Made by a program: the position numbers and the translations under genes
Source: Cryptolaemus montrouzieri
Taxonomy: Eukaryota; Arthropoda; Insecta; Coleoptera; Coccinellidae
Assembly: GCA_013387265.2 (NCBI GenBank)
Contig: JABFTP020000103.1
Coordinates: forward strand, 44,439,998 to 44,503,997
Length of the DNA: 64,000 nt
Reading direction: 5' to 3'
Notes under the pieces: generated by a model
Told to the model about the DNA's origin: nothing
Database searches by the model: none
What the model saw: the letters and a program-made list of their open reading frames with translations, nothing else
Shown: one piece after another, positions 1 to 11,604 of the stretch
How the letters are laid out: the number at the start of each line of letters is the position of its first letter
Position numbering within the stretch: the stretch's first letter is position 1

Positions 1-585
1 GGAACTTTCCTGGACCCAAAGTATAAATTTTCAGTTTTTGATGAGGAAGGAAGAAACGAAATAAAAACAGATGCACTGAGTGAATGCCAGAGAATTAATC
101 AAAAAAAATCTTAGGATAGAACAGAATCGAACGATGAAACACCTATAGTAATAGGAGATGAAATCAATTCAGAATCTGACGAAGAAGCACCATTATTTGG
201 AGATGTTATTTCCAGGAAACCATCACCTAATCTATGGAAATGCTTAGAAGATATCTGCGTCTGGGTCTGATAACACAGGCATGAATGAAGATTCCCCGCT
301 TTTAAGAAGTCTATCGCAAGAAATTGAAGCCTATGTCAAAATTGCCCTACTAGACGAAAAGGAAAACTCTCTTACATGGTGGAGTAATCACAAAGTTGTT
401 TTTCCTACCCTTTCAGGACTAGGAAAAAATACTTAAGTACCCCTCCATCAAGTGTTAATTCAGAGAGGATCTTTTCAGAGCTCGGTAACATATACGATCC
501 TAATCGATCAAGACTGTTGCAGCAGAACGGCGAAAAAATTGTATTTCTTCACCATAACTTGAGAAAACTCAATTTCAAGTACTGA
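1..585 (+). pseudogene. hAT-family transposase, C-terminal part, broken
   Basis: This is the 3' part of a hAT transposase cut off by the window edge. Frame 1 opens with GTFLDPKYKF, the hallmark hAT core segment (usually TFLDPRFK), and stops after about 37 codons. A second in-frame block from about 281 has SLSQEIEAYVK and a tryptophan pair (LTWWSNHK), typical just before the dimerisation domain. A shift then leads to SSVNSERIFSELGNIYDPNRSR and a stop at 583-585. The SxxSERxFS box followed by xxNR is the hAT C-terminal dimerisation motif. At least one stop and one frameshift separate the blocks, so it is not functional. An AATAAA at 750-755 may be its old polyadenylation signal. The family call is firm; the subfamily (ZBED-like) is inference. 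Confidence 0.85.
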
Positions 586-1436
586 TGTGATTCCAAGATA
601 TTGAATAATATCAGTAAGTGCGGGAAATTATTTTTAGTTTATTTGAGGGAGAATGACTGTTATATTTTCATTTTCATTATATTATATTTTTTTCATTTTT
701 CATGAGTTTTATGTTGATTTCTCTTAAATTTTTCATTGTTAACTATTCAAATAAAGTCCCTAGTTAAGGGACGAAAGGCAAGTCATAGGTTGTCTGACAG
801 CAGTTGGGAATAAATTCCCATTGTTTTCAATTATACCTCTGAAAGAGAATCTCAAGAGATACAGCAAGATAACTGCAGAGGTTATGGTGAGAATTATACA
901 GGACACAGTTAGCTGAAGATTGGTTACACTGCCATATTTGCAAGCTCTAGATGCATGAAAATTTCATCGAGTTTGAGGACATGTATTCTTACTGTGGTAA
1001 TAAAACAGGAGTTAAAAGATCTCAATGGCAAAGGGATAGGCAAAAAGTACTGGCCATCAACCCCCGACCACTATGACCATCACCCCGGACAGGAGAGATG
1101 GCCACTCCTAGTTTTTGAGTTTAAAATTACATTGTTTGCGTTCTTAGAATCATTTGTCATTAATATTTGATAAAAGTGATGAATAAACTTTATTCTGTTT
1201 TAATTAAATATTTTATTCATGATAATTCCTTTACAATGGAGTCTTAAAGTTACAAGGGCCATCTATCCCAGATTTTCCAATTAGAATTTTTGCGCTAACC
1301 AACAGTATTTTACAATTTACCTCAAAAATATGTTGAAAATTTTAAAACTCCAAAGAAACTGAACGTACAATTGAAACGTTAGCCTTTTAGCCTTCGATAC
1401 GTTTGTCTCATTAAGAACTGTTGAATCTATTCGATA
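586..1436. other. AT-rich spacer between hAT tail and Tc1-like element
   Basis: No protein signature was found. The first 200 bases are probably 3' untranslated sequence of the hAT element, with AATAAA at 750-755 followed by a small palindrome around CCCTAGTTAAGGG. The short open frame at 955-1170 resembles nothing I know. Confidence 0.4.
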
Positions 1437-1438
1437 TA

Positions 1439-2996
1439 AACACCTCAAAAAAGTATAGGGAACACTTACCAATATCTTTAAAATATGAATTTGATGATTC
1501 GAATTTATAGAAATCTTTCGGTTTTTGTAAGGATGTATTGTATAGAATGTATTCTCAAGAAAACAAAATAATATTTGACTTCTCCAAAGCACCTTTTATA
1601 AAAAAGAATAATTTGAAAATCACGGAATTTGGTAAAACACTAAAAAAAATTCTGAACTAATATTTTCGAAACGATATGGAAGCACTTATATTTTTCAGTA
1701 CCCAGAAGGTCCACCTCTGTTATTAATGACACTTTGGCATCGTCGCGTCATGCTCAATATTAAATTGTCTATTACATTTTGGCCTAAGTCATTCCAAGCC
1801 CCCTGAACTGCTAATCGAAGCTCCTGTTCATGATGGAAGACGTTTTGACGCAGGAGATTTCTTTTTAGGGTGTCCCACACATGCCCGATGGGATTGAGAT
1901 CTAGGGAGCAGAATGGCCACGGTAGAAGATCGATCATTCTCTTCAAGAACGTTCAAGACAATTCTTGCACGATGAGGAGGGGCATAATCTTGTTGGAAGA
2001 GTGGATTTTGACCCATTGTTTAGAGATACGGTACCACTACACGTAAAACTATCTCATTTGCGTAAGAATATCCCGTGAGGTTGTTCTGTATGAAAACGAG
2101 GTCAGTTCTTCCACCAAGGCGTATACCTCCCCAAAACATCACTGATCCGCCTCCCTGTCTAACAACTTCTCGAGCATTCTGGAGACGGTTTTGCTTTTCA
2201 GGTTCCCTCCATATTCGAATTCTTCCCGAATCGGGATAATAACAAAATCTAGATTCGTCACTGATGAGAACTGTGGCCCACCTCTCTTGATCCCAGTTTA
2301 CTTGTTCTTGGCACCAAGCTAAACGAGCAGCGCGATTTCCATGGGTCAGTTGTGGAACTCTTAAAGGACGTCTGGAGTGGTGTTGACCTTCGTGCAGTCG
2401 ATTTCTCACAGTTTGGTCGAAAATTTTTACATTATGAACTCGTGATAGCTCTTGAGCTAGTTGAGATGCTGTGGTAGTGCGATCTCTTCTGGCTTGTGAA
2501 ACCAAAAGTCGGTCTTGGGCGACTGTAGTAATCCTAAAACGACCTGTCTGGCGTTCTTCTACGCTACCTGCTTCATTAAAACAAGACCATAAACGGTTTA
2601 TGACACTTGGGCTACTTCCCAGAACTCGGACACTTCCTGTTGTGCGCTCCCAGTTTGGAGCATGCCGACGGCTCGTAACATCTCTTCTCTAGTCAAATGT
2701 CGTCTTTCCATGGTCGAATCATAAAACTTGAATCTTCTATTTGTGCTTACAACAGACACAAAGTGCCAACTAACTGATTTCAAACACTGAATACATGAAA
2801 TGATTATAAAGCAGCGTGGCATCTGCTGCAATTTTACTTTTCTATGAAAAAAACTGAAATCTGTTGCGGCAATCTACATAATTTGGTGAGAAATTGATGC
2901 AGGTGTTCATTTCTTAAAAAAAATCATCATATTGATCGTCCTGGATACAATATATCGATATTCAAAAGTGTTCCCCCTAGACTTTTTTGAGGTGTT
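1439..2996 (-). mobile_element. Tc1-like DNA transposon, copy 1
   Basis: This is an end-to-end Tc1/mariner-superfamily element of 1558 bp. It begins AACACCTCAAAAAAGT and ends with the inverted copy of that sequence, giving TIRs of about 30 bp. TA dinucleotides at 1437-1438 and 2997-2998 are the expected target-site duplication. The transposase lies on the minus strand. A second copy of almost the same length sits at 43189-44749, so this family transposed at least twice into the region. The left TIR reads AGTATAGGG where the second copy reads AGTCTAGGG. Confidence 0.9.
1695..2711 (-). pseudogene. Tc1-like transposase (copy 1), frameshifted
   Basis: The reading region starts at the ATG at 2711 (MERRHLTREEMLRAVG, a helix-turn-helix start) and ends at the TGA at 1695-1697, about 339 codons, the usual Tc1 length. 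In order it shows the DNA-binding part, a second HTH (RDRTTTASQLAQELSRVHNV), the first catalytic Asp in VLISDESRF, a GGGSVMFWGG motif, the second Asp in FQQDYAPPH, and the C-terminal SLDLNPIGHVWDTLKRN. The third catalytic position, normally Glu after NPI, is Gly here. Frameshifts near 2600, 2020 and 1930 split it into several frames. It is a dead transposase; the family is certain from motif order. Confidence 0.92.
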
Positions 2997-2998
2997 TA

Positions 2999-4338
2999 TA
3001 TATTTTGAAGTAGAAAAAAAGAATACCCTTCCTATTTCATCCAAATTCACTTATAGTTTACGTTTAAAGAGCAAGTTTATATTGTAGTTTGAAAACTGTT
3101 CACAAAAAGGTTTTTTGGAAACGTCCTTGCATTCTACCCAAAATAGGGCCACTAAAATACCTACACTTTAGGTTAGTGTTTATATGTTGAAAATGATATT
3201 GCAGATCCAGTTTAAGAATGATTTATAATGTTCTGTTAATCTTTGTTCTCCAACAAATTTTCCCAGCCCAGATAATCACTAATTTGGTTCTAATTTAAGG
3301 TGATGACAAATAGTCCAGACTTAACTATAATTCAATTAACTCTAGTGTAGATTGATTTATTCATTCATAAATAATACTGGAGTGGCAGTCTCAACATTTC
3401 ATCCTTCAACAAAAAAAACAAAAAATTACTGTTAGACGCATGAATCACACGTCATTCTTGACAGATTTATCGGGTCGGAGATTAGCTCCAATTGATATTT
3501 TTTCCATTTTGCGGTTACTATAATTAGTCATTTTGAACAATCTGAAGGTGGAATTCATTCCTACGATTCAATCTCACCTTACATTGTTGAATGCAATAAT
3601 TTATGTTATGTTCTATGATTTCCTTGGGAAACTGAAGCATTTCTGAACAAATTACTTTGCCTTCGAACCAGACATTGATCCATTGCCCAGTTTCTTCATG
3701 ATTTTGTTATGGATTTTCGAATTTCGAGAATCTTCTCGCTGTAAATTGAAATCTAATTGCTGACAATTATTTCACATCATTCAAGAAAGCTTAGAATGAA
3801 TTGTACAAAATTTCTAAATTTCTAAAAACAGAAACTAGATTCAAATACAGATTTTCCGTTGTATTTCTTAGTATTGCTAAAATAGATTGAGCCGGTTTGA
3901 ATCGAGTTTGATAAAATTATATGAATAGTCGAATGAATGACACTAGACGAATCAAATTGCTTGAGGTGTCCGAATTCTTACATTAGGGTTACTGCATCAT
4001 AGTTCCCATAATCCCCTAGCCGGATTCATGAACACACTATCTACCTTCTAGTGGCGGCCACCAATATTGACGCCATGAATATAGGATGTCCAAGTTAAGT
4101 ATGTGCTTGAAAGAAGAAAGGAAGAAGACCTTCTTACACGATAAAACTCTAATCCACCGAGGAATAACATTCTTCAAGATTGAAGGGCTAACAGGATAGT
4201 GAGATGTTTGTATGCGACATGTGGATCCAATCAGTTTCATTCGGCCTTTTTGTGGATGTCCGTAGCTCTGCCATAGGCGAATATTCTTTCGCGCACTACT
4301 TGTCTTCTTCTTCACCGTGTAGAAGTCGTAGCGCCTGT
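2999..4338. other. AT-rich spacer, no recognised feature
   Basis: I see no coding signature, TIR or tandem repeat. The sequence is ordinary AT-rich DNA. Short open frames at its right edge are the far end of the LINE remnant that follows. Confidence 0.4.
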
Positions 4339-5410
4339 TCAGTTCCGGTTTCCCTGCAGCAGTTCTTGTGAAGTTGATTGCCAACTGTCCCGCCATCGTT
4401 TTGGTGGTCGTCCAACAGGTCTTCTTCCGTGTGGTATGTTGTTATATACGATTTTGGCTATTCAATCTGTGGTCATTCTGTTTACATGCTGGTTCCATTC
4501 TTCTTTTTCTTACCCATCTTACAATATCGTCTGTTTCACATTTTTCCCTTATGTCGGTATTTCTTTGTCTGTCATTCAATGTGCAACCGGTTATAGTTCT
4601 TAGCGTTTTCATTTCTGTTATTCTTAGTATCCTCTTTGTTACCGACGTTTCCGCTCTTGTTTCTGCCCCGCATGTCATAATTGGTCGCACACATATTTTG
4701 TAGATTCTGGATTTGCATGGTATACTGAGGTGTTTATTTCTCCAAATTGGTTGTTGAAGATGTCCTGATACTGCAGCTGCTTTGTTCACTTGTCTCCTCA
4801 CTCCATCTTCAAGGTATCCTGTGCTTGTTATTTTGCACCCTAAGTATTCGAATGACATGACTTGGTCTATAGTGGCATTGTCTATTGTTAACTTGCAGCG
4901 CAGAGATTCCTTAGCTACGGTCATGCATTTTGTATTACTTGTTGAGATTTCCATATTGAAATTTTTTGCGCGTTACTAAAGGCGTATAACATTCTTTGTA
5001 GGTCGTCTTCTGATTCTGCAATGAGTACGGCGTCATCGGCATAGCATAAGATGTTAATTTTGTAGGTTCCCATGCAATATTCTAGTCCCAAGTTTTTAAC
5101 GGTCTCTACAAGTTGGTCCATAACAGTATTAAATAGTAGAAGGCTAAGACTATCACCTTGGCGGATGCCCGACGTTGTTCCGAAATGCTGCGTTAGGGTG
5201 TGGTTTGTTCGTATTTGCGTTGTTGTATTAGTGTTCAGATCTTTTATGAGTCTTATATATTTTTTGGGTACCTCTTTGTTTTCCAGTATCTTGATTACAT
5301 CCTTCAGTTGGACTCTGTCGAAGGCCTTCGTTAAGTCTATGAAACAAAGATATGCTGAAGTGTTATATTCAAGAGACTTTTCTACTAATTGCCTACTTGT
5401 GAAACCAAAA
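4339..5410 (-). pseudogene. Non-LTR retrotransposon (LINE) reverse transcriptase, 5'-truncated
   Basis: Read on the minus strand from about 5410, this is the second half of a LINE reverse transcriptase plus its C-terminal tail. Visible in order are RQLVEKSLEYNTSAYLCFID, TKAFDRVQLKDV (first catalytic Asp in the FIDLTKAFD block), GIRQGDSLSLLLFN, and the catalytic YADDAVLIAESEDDLQ. The thumb-like part follows with YLGCKIT and RIYKICVRPIMTCGAE, then KRILRITEMKTLRTITG and a basic RPVGRPPKRWRDSW end, with a stop at 4339-4341. A frameshift falls at about 4950. The PPKRW tail and TKRILR block recall RTE-like insect endonuclease-reverse transcriptases; that clade is inference. The 5' half, including the endonuclease, is missing, as expected of 5' truncation. 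Confidence 0.88.
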
Positions 5411-6049
5411 ATTCAGTTGTTCAATTTCTTAGGAAAGAAGGAGACCACCCCATTGAAGAGTCAAACAAAGGATCCAGAAAATCAAGCGAACTGATGAAGA
5501 CACTTGTCGAGCAAAAAAGCATTTCAATTACTAATGACGAACGTTGTGCTATATAGAACAAGTCAAAAGCTCTAGCATTGTATCCAACAGAAGCGCAGAA
5601 ATGTAAAATAGGCCCTAAGTATATGGGAAACCAATTAAAAGTGCGCTTACTACATCTTCGCAAATATTGCAATGGACACTATCCATTATCTTTTCAAATC
5701 ACTACTGTGATAGAATAGAAAAATTCTCATAGTATTATTTTGTCCATTTGTGAAAATTCTTTTTTCAGAAACGCATGGAGATATGAAGTTGAAATTAAGT
5801 TTGAATAAATGAAATCCCTTCAAAATGTAGATGCATTAAATTCAACGCAATCAAAATAATTATGCCGTATATTTCAACACTAGTTATACCAGAATCATGA
5901 AAGGAATGACGATTGGCAAGAAATAAGTTCGCATAAGACAAGTACGGAAAAATATCAATTGTAATCTTATCACTTGAGGAGAGCGAGGAGTCTATGAAAA
6001 CTTGCAGAAAGGAAATTTTTCCAAGCTAGTATCTTCATACTCGCTGAGG
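5411..6049. other. Spacer, no recognised feature
   Basis: AT-rich sequence between two LINE remnants. Short frames occur on both strands, but none shows a motif I can name. Confidence 0.35.
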
Positions 6050-6535
6050 GAACAGACTTTTCCTGCGGTGGGTGCCTGGCCACGAAGGCATACAAGGAAA
6101 TGAAGCCGCTGACGAACTGGCAAGATCAGCTGTTGGAATCCCACCCATAGGTCCTGAACTGTTCTGCGGTCTAAGCAAGCCGCATAGACGACAGGAACTG
6201 GAACAGTGGGAAGAATCTAGCAAAAAAGAATACTGAAGGAAAACTCCAGGCCAAAGGCAAGCGAAAAAATTCATTGACTATTCGCCAAAGAAGACAAAAC
6301 AGCTTCTCGATCTCTCTAGGGACGAGCTGAGGACTATAACAGGTCTCCTTACTGAACACTGCCCACTGAGATACCATCTTGCAAATCGGAAACGGTAACA
6401 TGCAGAATGTGTAAAGATTGCGATGAAACTGCCGAACATATTCTTTGCATCGCAACTGCCCGTCAATGAAATATACACTTCGGTAGCAATAAGCTTAATT
6501 TTGTAAGGGATCTAGATATACAGGGAAATGAATAA
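6050..6535 (+). pseudogene. LINE RNase H domain and zinc-knuckle tail (Jockey/R1-like)
   Basis: The plus strand reads LRWVPGHEGIQGNEAADELA, the last RNase H motif (WVPGHxGxxGNExADxLA) found in Jockey- and R1-type LINEs. It continues RSAVGIPPIGPE, through a TGA in the middle, to LLDLSRDELRTITGLLTEHC and PLRYHL, the family's usual post-RNase H block. A frameshift then leads to CRMCKDCDETAEHILCIA, a degenerate CxxC...H...C zinc knuckle, and a last stop at 6533-6535. There are at least two nonsense codons and two frameshifts. Only the extreme 3' end survives, so this is a 5'-truncated copy unrelated to the minus-strand LINE upstream. Confidence 0.85.
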
Positions 6536-6889
6536 AAAGGGTTACGAACAAAATACCAACTTGGTTGCAGTTCGGAAAGGCTTGCGAAACCAAACGACCC
6601 ACTTCAATGTGATGTAATGTAATCTTCATACAGATTGCTTCATCTCAGAGAGCCACCTAGTACGTTCATCATCCCGGCTATTTTCAAGATCATTGAAAAA
6701 GGAGAAAACAAATTATGTTTTCCAAGGTGAATCTTTCGAGGGTAGTAACCGTCTGCGTTCATTTACAAGTAAATTCACCTTTCTTGAGATTTCAGATTAG
6801 AAATTTGATTTTGTGGAAATGACCTTTCACAAACTACAACAGTCTCAAAATGATAATATTGTTCGACACCCATCTTCAATGGCATAAAT
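6536..6889. other. Probable LINE 3' end and spacer
   Basis: The first 90 bases after the LINE stop may be its 3' untranslated region; a repeated gatgtaatgtaat lies near 6610. Nothing else is recognised. Confidence 0.35.
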
Positions 6890-7180
6890 TGTCCAAATTC
6901 TAAGGATGAGTAACAAAAATTTTGGACTTGAAATATCCCTACAAAAAAAAAGCCTATAAGGTTCAGGTCAGCATTTCGGGCAGCTCACTTCATATTACTT
7001 TGTCTTCCAATCCAACGACCAGGATATTGCTTATTGAAATATTGGTAAACTTGTGCGGCGTAGTGAAGGGGAGCTCGGTCTTGTGGGAAATGCGATTGTT
7101 GTTCGAGTAGTAGCGGACTGTTTACTGTTGTTCTTTTGTCAATGGATCAAGCGCTCTTTCTAACATATCGAGATTAATAC
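6890..7180 (-). pseudogene. DDE transposase fragment (IS630/Tc1-mariner superfamily, DUF4817-associated type)
   Basis: On the minus strand a short stretch reads FPQDRAPLHYAAQVYQYFNK, then QYPGRWIGRQSNMK, then ARNADLNLIGFFFVGIF. This matches the block that in this family reads QDGAPPHY...WIGR...RSPDLTPLDFFLWG and carries the second and third catalytic acidic residues. The first Asp of this block is kept (QD), while the conserved SPD is degraded to NAD. Related full-length copies lie at 12447-13446 and 46138-47163. Only about 95 codons are recognisable. I saw no TIRs around it. Confidence 0.7.
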
Positions 7181-8256
7181 CGCCCTAAATTACCAGAAAT
7201 GAACAAAGGTAAACTTGGTGGTCTTTCAAAATTCTTACTCAAACATTTAGCTTTTCCGAATATGTAAGTGTGGGCTAAATTATGTTGACCTCTACATGTT
7301 GTGTAAAAATGCAGAAAAGCAAAAGTTGTACAAAAATGCGGGTTGTGCTTGATATGCTCAACCATAATTTAGCTAAACTCTTGCCTTCGATCCAAGTCAA
7401 CATCATTCAATAAATAATAAATTTAATTATGTAAAATTCTAAAAACGATGTGGTGGCTAACAATGGAAGAAATGTAGAAATTTGTCGTACAGATTACATG
7501 TTTAATATAAGATGAACATGTGTCAATACCACTACAACTAATGTTTTATTATTAACAATTTCAATTGTTTTATCCATTAGTGTGCCCGTCTCAATAAATT
7601 TTGATATCAATTCCATTCTGTTATTATGGCGAACGTTCAGGATAGTTTTAGTTAAATATCCTTGCAGCCTCTCGGAAACAATGTGGTTTCGATAAAATGT
7701 ATACCACAATTATTTTTCAAAATGTGACTACATCAACAAAAAAGTAACTCAACCCTTGATTTACAATGCATCATATGATCGAACAAACCTATTAACAAAT
7801 GAACACCTTTCTTCTAAGAATATTCATAAAATTGAGTGACAACAAATATTTTCATTTATTGATAAACATTTTGGGAGAATTTTTCTTATTGAATGAAGAA
7901 GAATTAAAATAAAACAATAGAATCTTTCCAAGATATTTGTAGTTTGTTAAAATAACTTTCACGAAACATTCAAACAAACCTACTTTGCTTATCGTCTAAA
8001 ACCACAAGGAAAGTAAATTTACCTCCGAAAGGTTTCCCTTCAAAACAAAAATTGCTTTGATTTCCCTTTTATCAATAACCTAGAAAATAGCTAAAATATT
8101 CTTGGTGGCTCGTTTTAGATGAAAAATGATTTTTGGCAAAAAAAATAAGTCAGAACTACTTTTCTTATACACCGTTGTTGAGAGGCTTCGAAGAATTTCC
8201 GAATGAGATATCGATTAAACCTTTTTCCTTATTCAATTTTGAAGTATTGAAGCTCT
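7181..8256. other. AT-rich spacer, no recognised feature
   Basis: No motif, repeat array or RNA gene was seen. Several short frames exist on both strands without any recognisable family signature. Confidence 0.35.
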
Positions 8257-10726
8257 CAGGAGTAGGGAATACAATCTCGATATACCAAGATTTTGCAATA
8301 CTGAGATCTCGCACCTATTCGGCAAGATCAATCTCGCACTCAAAATCATGCTCGATCTCGCAAGATTTGCAAGATTGGTATTATTTCAATTTTGGTTAGT
8401 TCTCAGTGCTTTCACATGTTGTTGTTGACTTATGTAAACAATGTACTTATTCCCGGCACCAACACGTGGCGCTACCGCCACAGGGCGATATGAATGAATA
8501 AGACAAGACGTTTCCCGGTTGTCGTAAATTTGTCATTGTTTTGGGAGCCCTGACGTGTGAGAGTGCATGGAAATCTGCAGATTTATAAACTATTGCAAAA
8601 ACAGTTGAAAAAAGTTCCTTGTGCGTTTAAGTTCTCTCTGTCTATTCGTTTTGTGTTAAAATGACAACAAAGGTAGTTTATAAAGAGTTTCAAAGTGGGT
8701 CAGAGGCATGAAAATACTTTTTGAAGGCAAAGGATGGATAAACTGCCCAGTGCGAATTGTGTAAGTCTATTTTGAAACCAACGGCACGATCTCCCAAATT
8801 CTTACAGGTACATTTACTGTCCAAGCACATAGCTGATACTTCTCATAAGAAAGTGACAGAAAATATTACTCTAGTTTCATCAGATTCTTCAATGCTGATC
8901 AATGCTTCCGCTTCAGTAAGGCTACTTCCTCCAGAAAATATCTGATTACTTTTCGTTCCTACAAAAAGTTTCTTTGGAGGAAAGAGCTTCAAGGATGATT
9001 TCTAAAGATGGCATGACTCTTAGATCTTTTTGCACGTCGAAAGACTTGAGAGAATTATTTGCGACTAGTGACTACAAATTACCTGCATCGCCTAACTCCA
9101 TAAACCAGATTGTTATGGATTATGACATGAGTTTGAAAATGAAAGTTTTGCAGGATCTTATGAATCTAAGAAAGAATAACCATAGATTCAGCCTTACTTT
9201 CGATTAATGGACTTCATGCAAAAACAGGCGCTTCATGAATGTAAACGTTAATACATTTTCAGAGAATAAAAATATGTTCTGGAATTTGCGCATAGAAGGT
9301 GCATGCCTGCAGAGAGTTGCATAATTATTTTGAATAAGAAATTATCAAAATATGACTTGTAATTAGATGAAGATATAATAGCTGTTACTACAGATAGGGC
9401 TAGTATAATGGTGAGCGTTGGGCGACTCATGAATCCTCTTCACCAGCTATGCTACGCTCACAGCATTCAATTCTCTGACGATGAAGAATTTGATGACATA
9501 TTGATAATGAAGTATTTAACTGCAGATTACCCACTGAAGATGAAGTTGACTTAGTGCCAGAATTTGATCACCTTATCAAGAAAGTAAGACAAGTAGTCAA
9601 ACTATTTGAAAATCACAAACGAAGAATGACATTCTTTAGAAATATATGAAGGCCGAATTCAGCAAAAATGTGCAACTCGTGCTGGACTGCATAACATGCT
9701 GGTTTAGTCTTGAAGATATGATTTCCACATTCAATAAGGTGAAGCAATGTGTAAGCAAAGCCTCGATTGATTGCAATCTTGGATCGAATACAAATCATAG
9801 TTTCTCCGACGAAAAATATCGTGCTTTATCAGATTTATAACTCGTATTTCAGCCTATAAAACTGGCAGTGGAAGTACTATGTCGTCGAAATTCAGATTTG
9901 TTAACTGCCGAAACTACTCTGCAATTTATGGTGAAAAAGTTAGAAGAACTCGAAACACCAGTAGCTCAAAAATTTGCTGAATACTTGAGGGCTCGGATTA
10001 ATAAACCCCGAACAATTATGACCGCAGCATTGTATTATTTGACAGACCCTGTCCAATACGACGTATATTTCAATCAATCTGCTAGTGATCAAACTTTCAA
10101 ACTGCCTCCAAAAAGTGATGATGACGATCCAATTCCATTGGCTGCAGTAAAAAAAATTCAGATCATGAAATGGCGAAAGCTTCTCTTAGTCTTGATGAGG
10201 AATTAGAAATGGCATTGAAAGAGCGTTCGCAAAAACGTGTGGCACCTTTGTCATCGTCACTTGATATGATTTTGAAGAAATAAATCAATTTGTACGAGTC
10301 AGGAGGGTCAAAAGAACAAAATCTACCGTTCTCTCACCAGTGTCTTCTATCTGTAGTACCAACAAGTGTTGAGGCAGAACGGGCGTTTTCCTCCGCTGGT
10401 TATCTGGCATGCAGCATTCCGAGTCGGCTGGCAGATGAAACCCTAAATACTTTATGCTTTTTGAGGAGTTATTTTCAAGTTTTAGAATAAACTGTTACTT
10501 TTTCAATAAATTACTGGTTAGCTTGAAATTTTAATTCTCTATTTTGCTCCTGAAAAACAATTAGAGCCAAAAAAAATATAAATGATTAGAATTTTGCGTA
10601 CATTTTCCATGGTCATTTCGTTACAAAGCGAGATCTCGCACAATACCGAGATTACGCAAGATTAGAATTCCTGAATCTCGCGAATACCGAGATTGATATT
10701 TTGATGCGAGATTGCATTCCCTACTG
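8257..10726 (+). mobile_element. hAT DNA transposon, near full length
   Basis: An element of about 2.47 kb with imperfect terminal inverted repeats. The left end reads CAGGAGTAGGGAATACAATCTCG and the right end, inverted, reads CAGTAGGGAATGCAATCTCG. Both subterminal regions are crowded with repeats of ATCTCG or GCGAGAT (8275-8370 and 10625-10705), as is common for hAT transposase binding sites. The encoded transposase is at 8661-10490. The 8 bases flanking each end do not match, so a target-site duplication is either decayed or my end positions are off by a few bases. Confidence 0.8.
8661..10490 (+). pseudogene. hAT transposase with BED zinc finger, degraded
   Basis: The frame begins at ATG 8661. 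The N-terminus is a BED zinc finger: an aromatic YFL segment, then CELC, then a histidine pair in HLLSKHIADT. The codon just before KYFL is TGA, probably a mutated Trp. The hAT core follows with RFSLTFD at about 9205 (the usual Trp after it is next to a TAA), RFMNVNVNTFSENKN, then TTDRASIMVSVGRL (normally TTDGAxNM) and LCYAHSIQ. The C-terminal dimerisation block TSVEAERAFSSAG ends the protein at 10490. I count at least five stops or frameshifts. The order BED finger, RNase H-like core, dimerisation domain is complete, so this was once autonomous. Confidence 0.9.
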
Positions 10727-11604
10727 TGGAGATTACTCGTTAAAGCTTCAAATATAGTCAAAAATATCCCCCCTACAAAATCATTCGACGAGTTTTCCCA
10801 ATCTCTACGGGATAAAAGTATACCGAGTGGTTCGTTCGAGATGTAAAACCCTGTATATGACATTGCTTGTTACTGAAATTCATGATTCAAGATCAACGGG
10901 AGGCATTGATACTTAAAAGTTATGTGTCTCAACAGTTGCAAGAAACTGCTGACCTTGGAATTCGATATTAATTTCGATTTTACACTTCCTTGCATTCCTG
11001 AAAAAATGTTTCTGATATAAACATCAAAAAAATAGTCCTCACAGATTTTTCTTTTCCTTTTGAGGTGCTGAAATAGACGAAGGCGAAATATGAAGACTAA
11101 ATATACACTTGTCTCATTTTTGTAGACGATTTCAACAAAGAAATTGAGTAAATTGATCCTCAATATTTCAGTATATTTCTCTTTTAGGCATATTTCCTCA
11201 ATGAACCACAATCACTGTAAGAATTAATACAATTTAGGTTAGGTTAGGTTAGACTTCAATAAACAACGGTACACCTTGAAAATTTTGTTTGAATGTAACA
11301 TTTAACTTACAGTTTGAATTTCCAAAAATAATATAAATCTCTACTTTACGAGCGTTCATCTGCAATTTTACCTAATGAAACAAATTCGAGGAAACGCCGA
11401 AGATGAAGCATACCGATCCAAAAATTCCCACTAGTTTTCCTTCTACGGTACATTTTTTCAAATGCCCGCATTAGGAAAGACGAAAAATAATTAAATAAGT
11501 TTCTTTTTAGATCAAGGTGTACGAACTCTCACATGTCCGTTTTTTTTTTTAGTTGAGATCGTTTTGCCAGGATTCCTTCCATCCAATGTACTAATTAATA
11601 CATA
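10727..11604. other. Spacer with a short TTAGG run
   Basis: No coding signature. At 10848-10856 the sequence CCCTGTATA resembles one end of the TA-flanked CAGGG elements, but I found no partner end. A short TTAGG run is annotated separately. Confidence 0.35.
11234..11252 (+). repeat. Interstitial (TTAGG) run of nearly four units
   Basis: The sequence TTAGGTTAGGTTAGGTTAG is the ancestral insect telomere repeat unit. The run is short and interstitial, so it does not mark a chromosome end. It supports an arthropod origin only weakly. Confidence 0.6.

Noticed and set aside
11234..11252. Telomere
   Set aside because: There are fewer than four TTAGG units, interstitial and surrounded by transposons.
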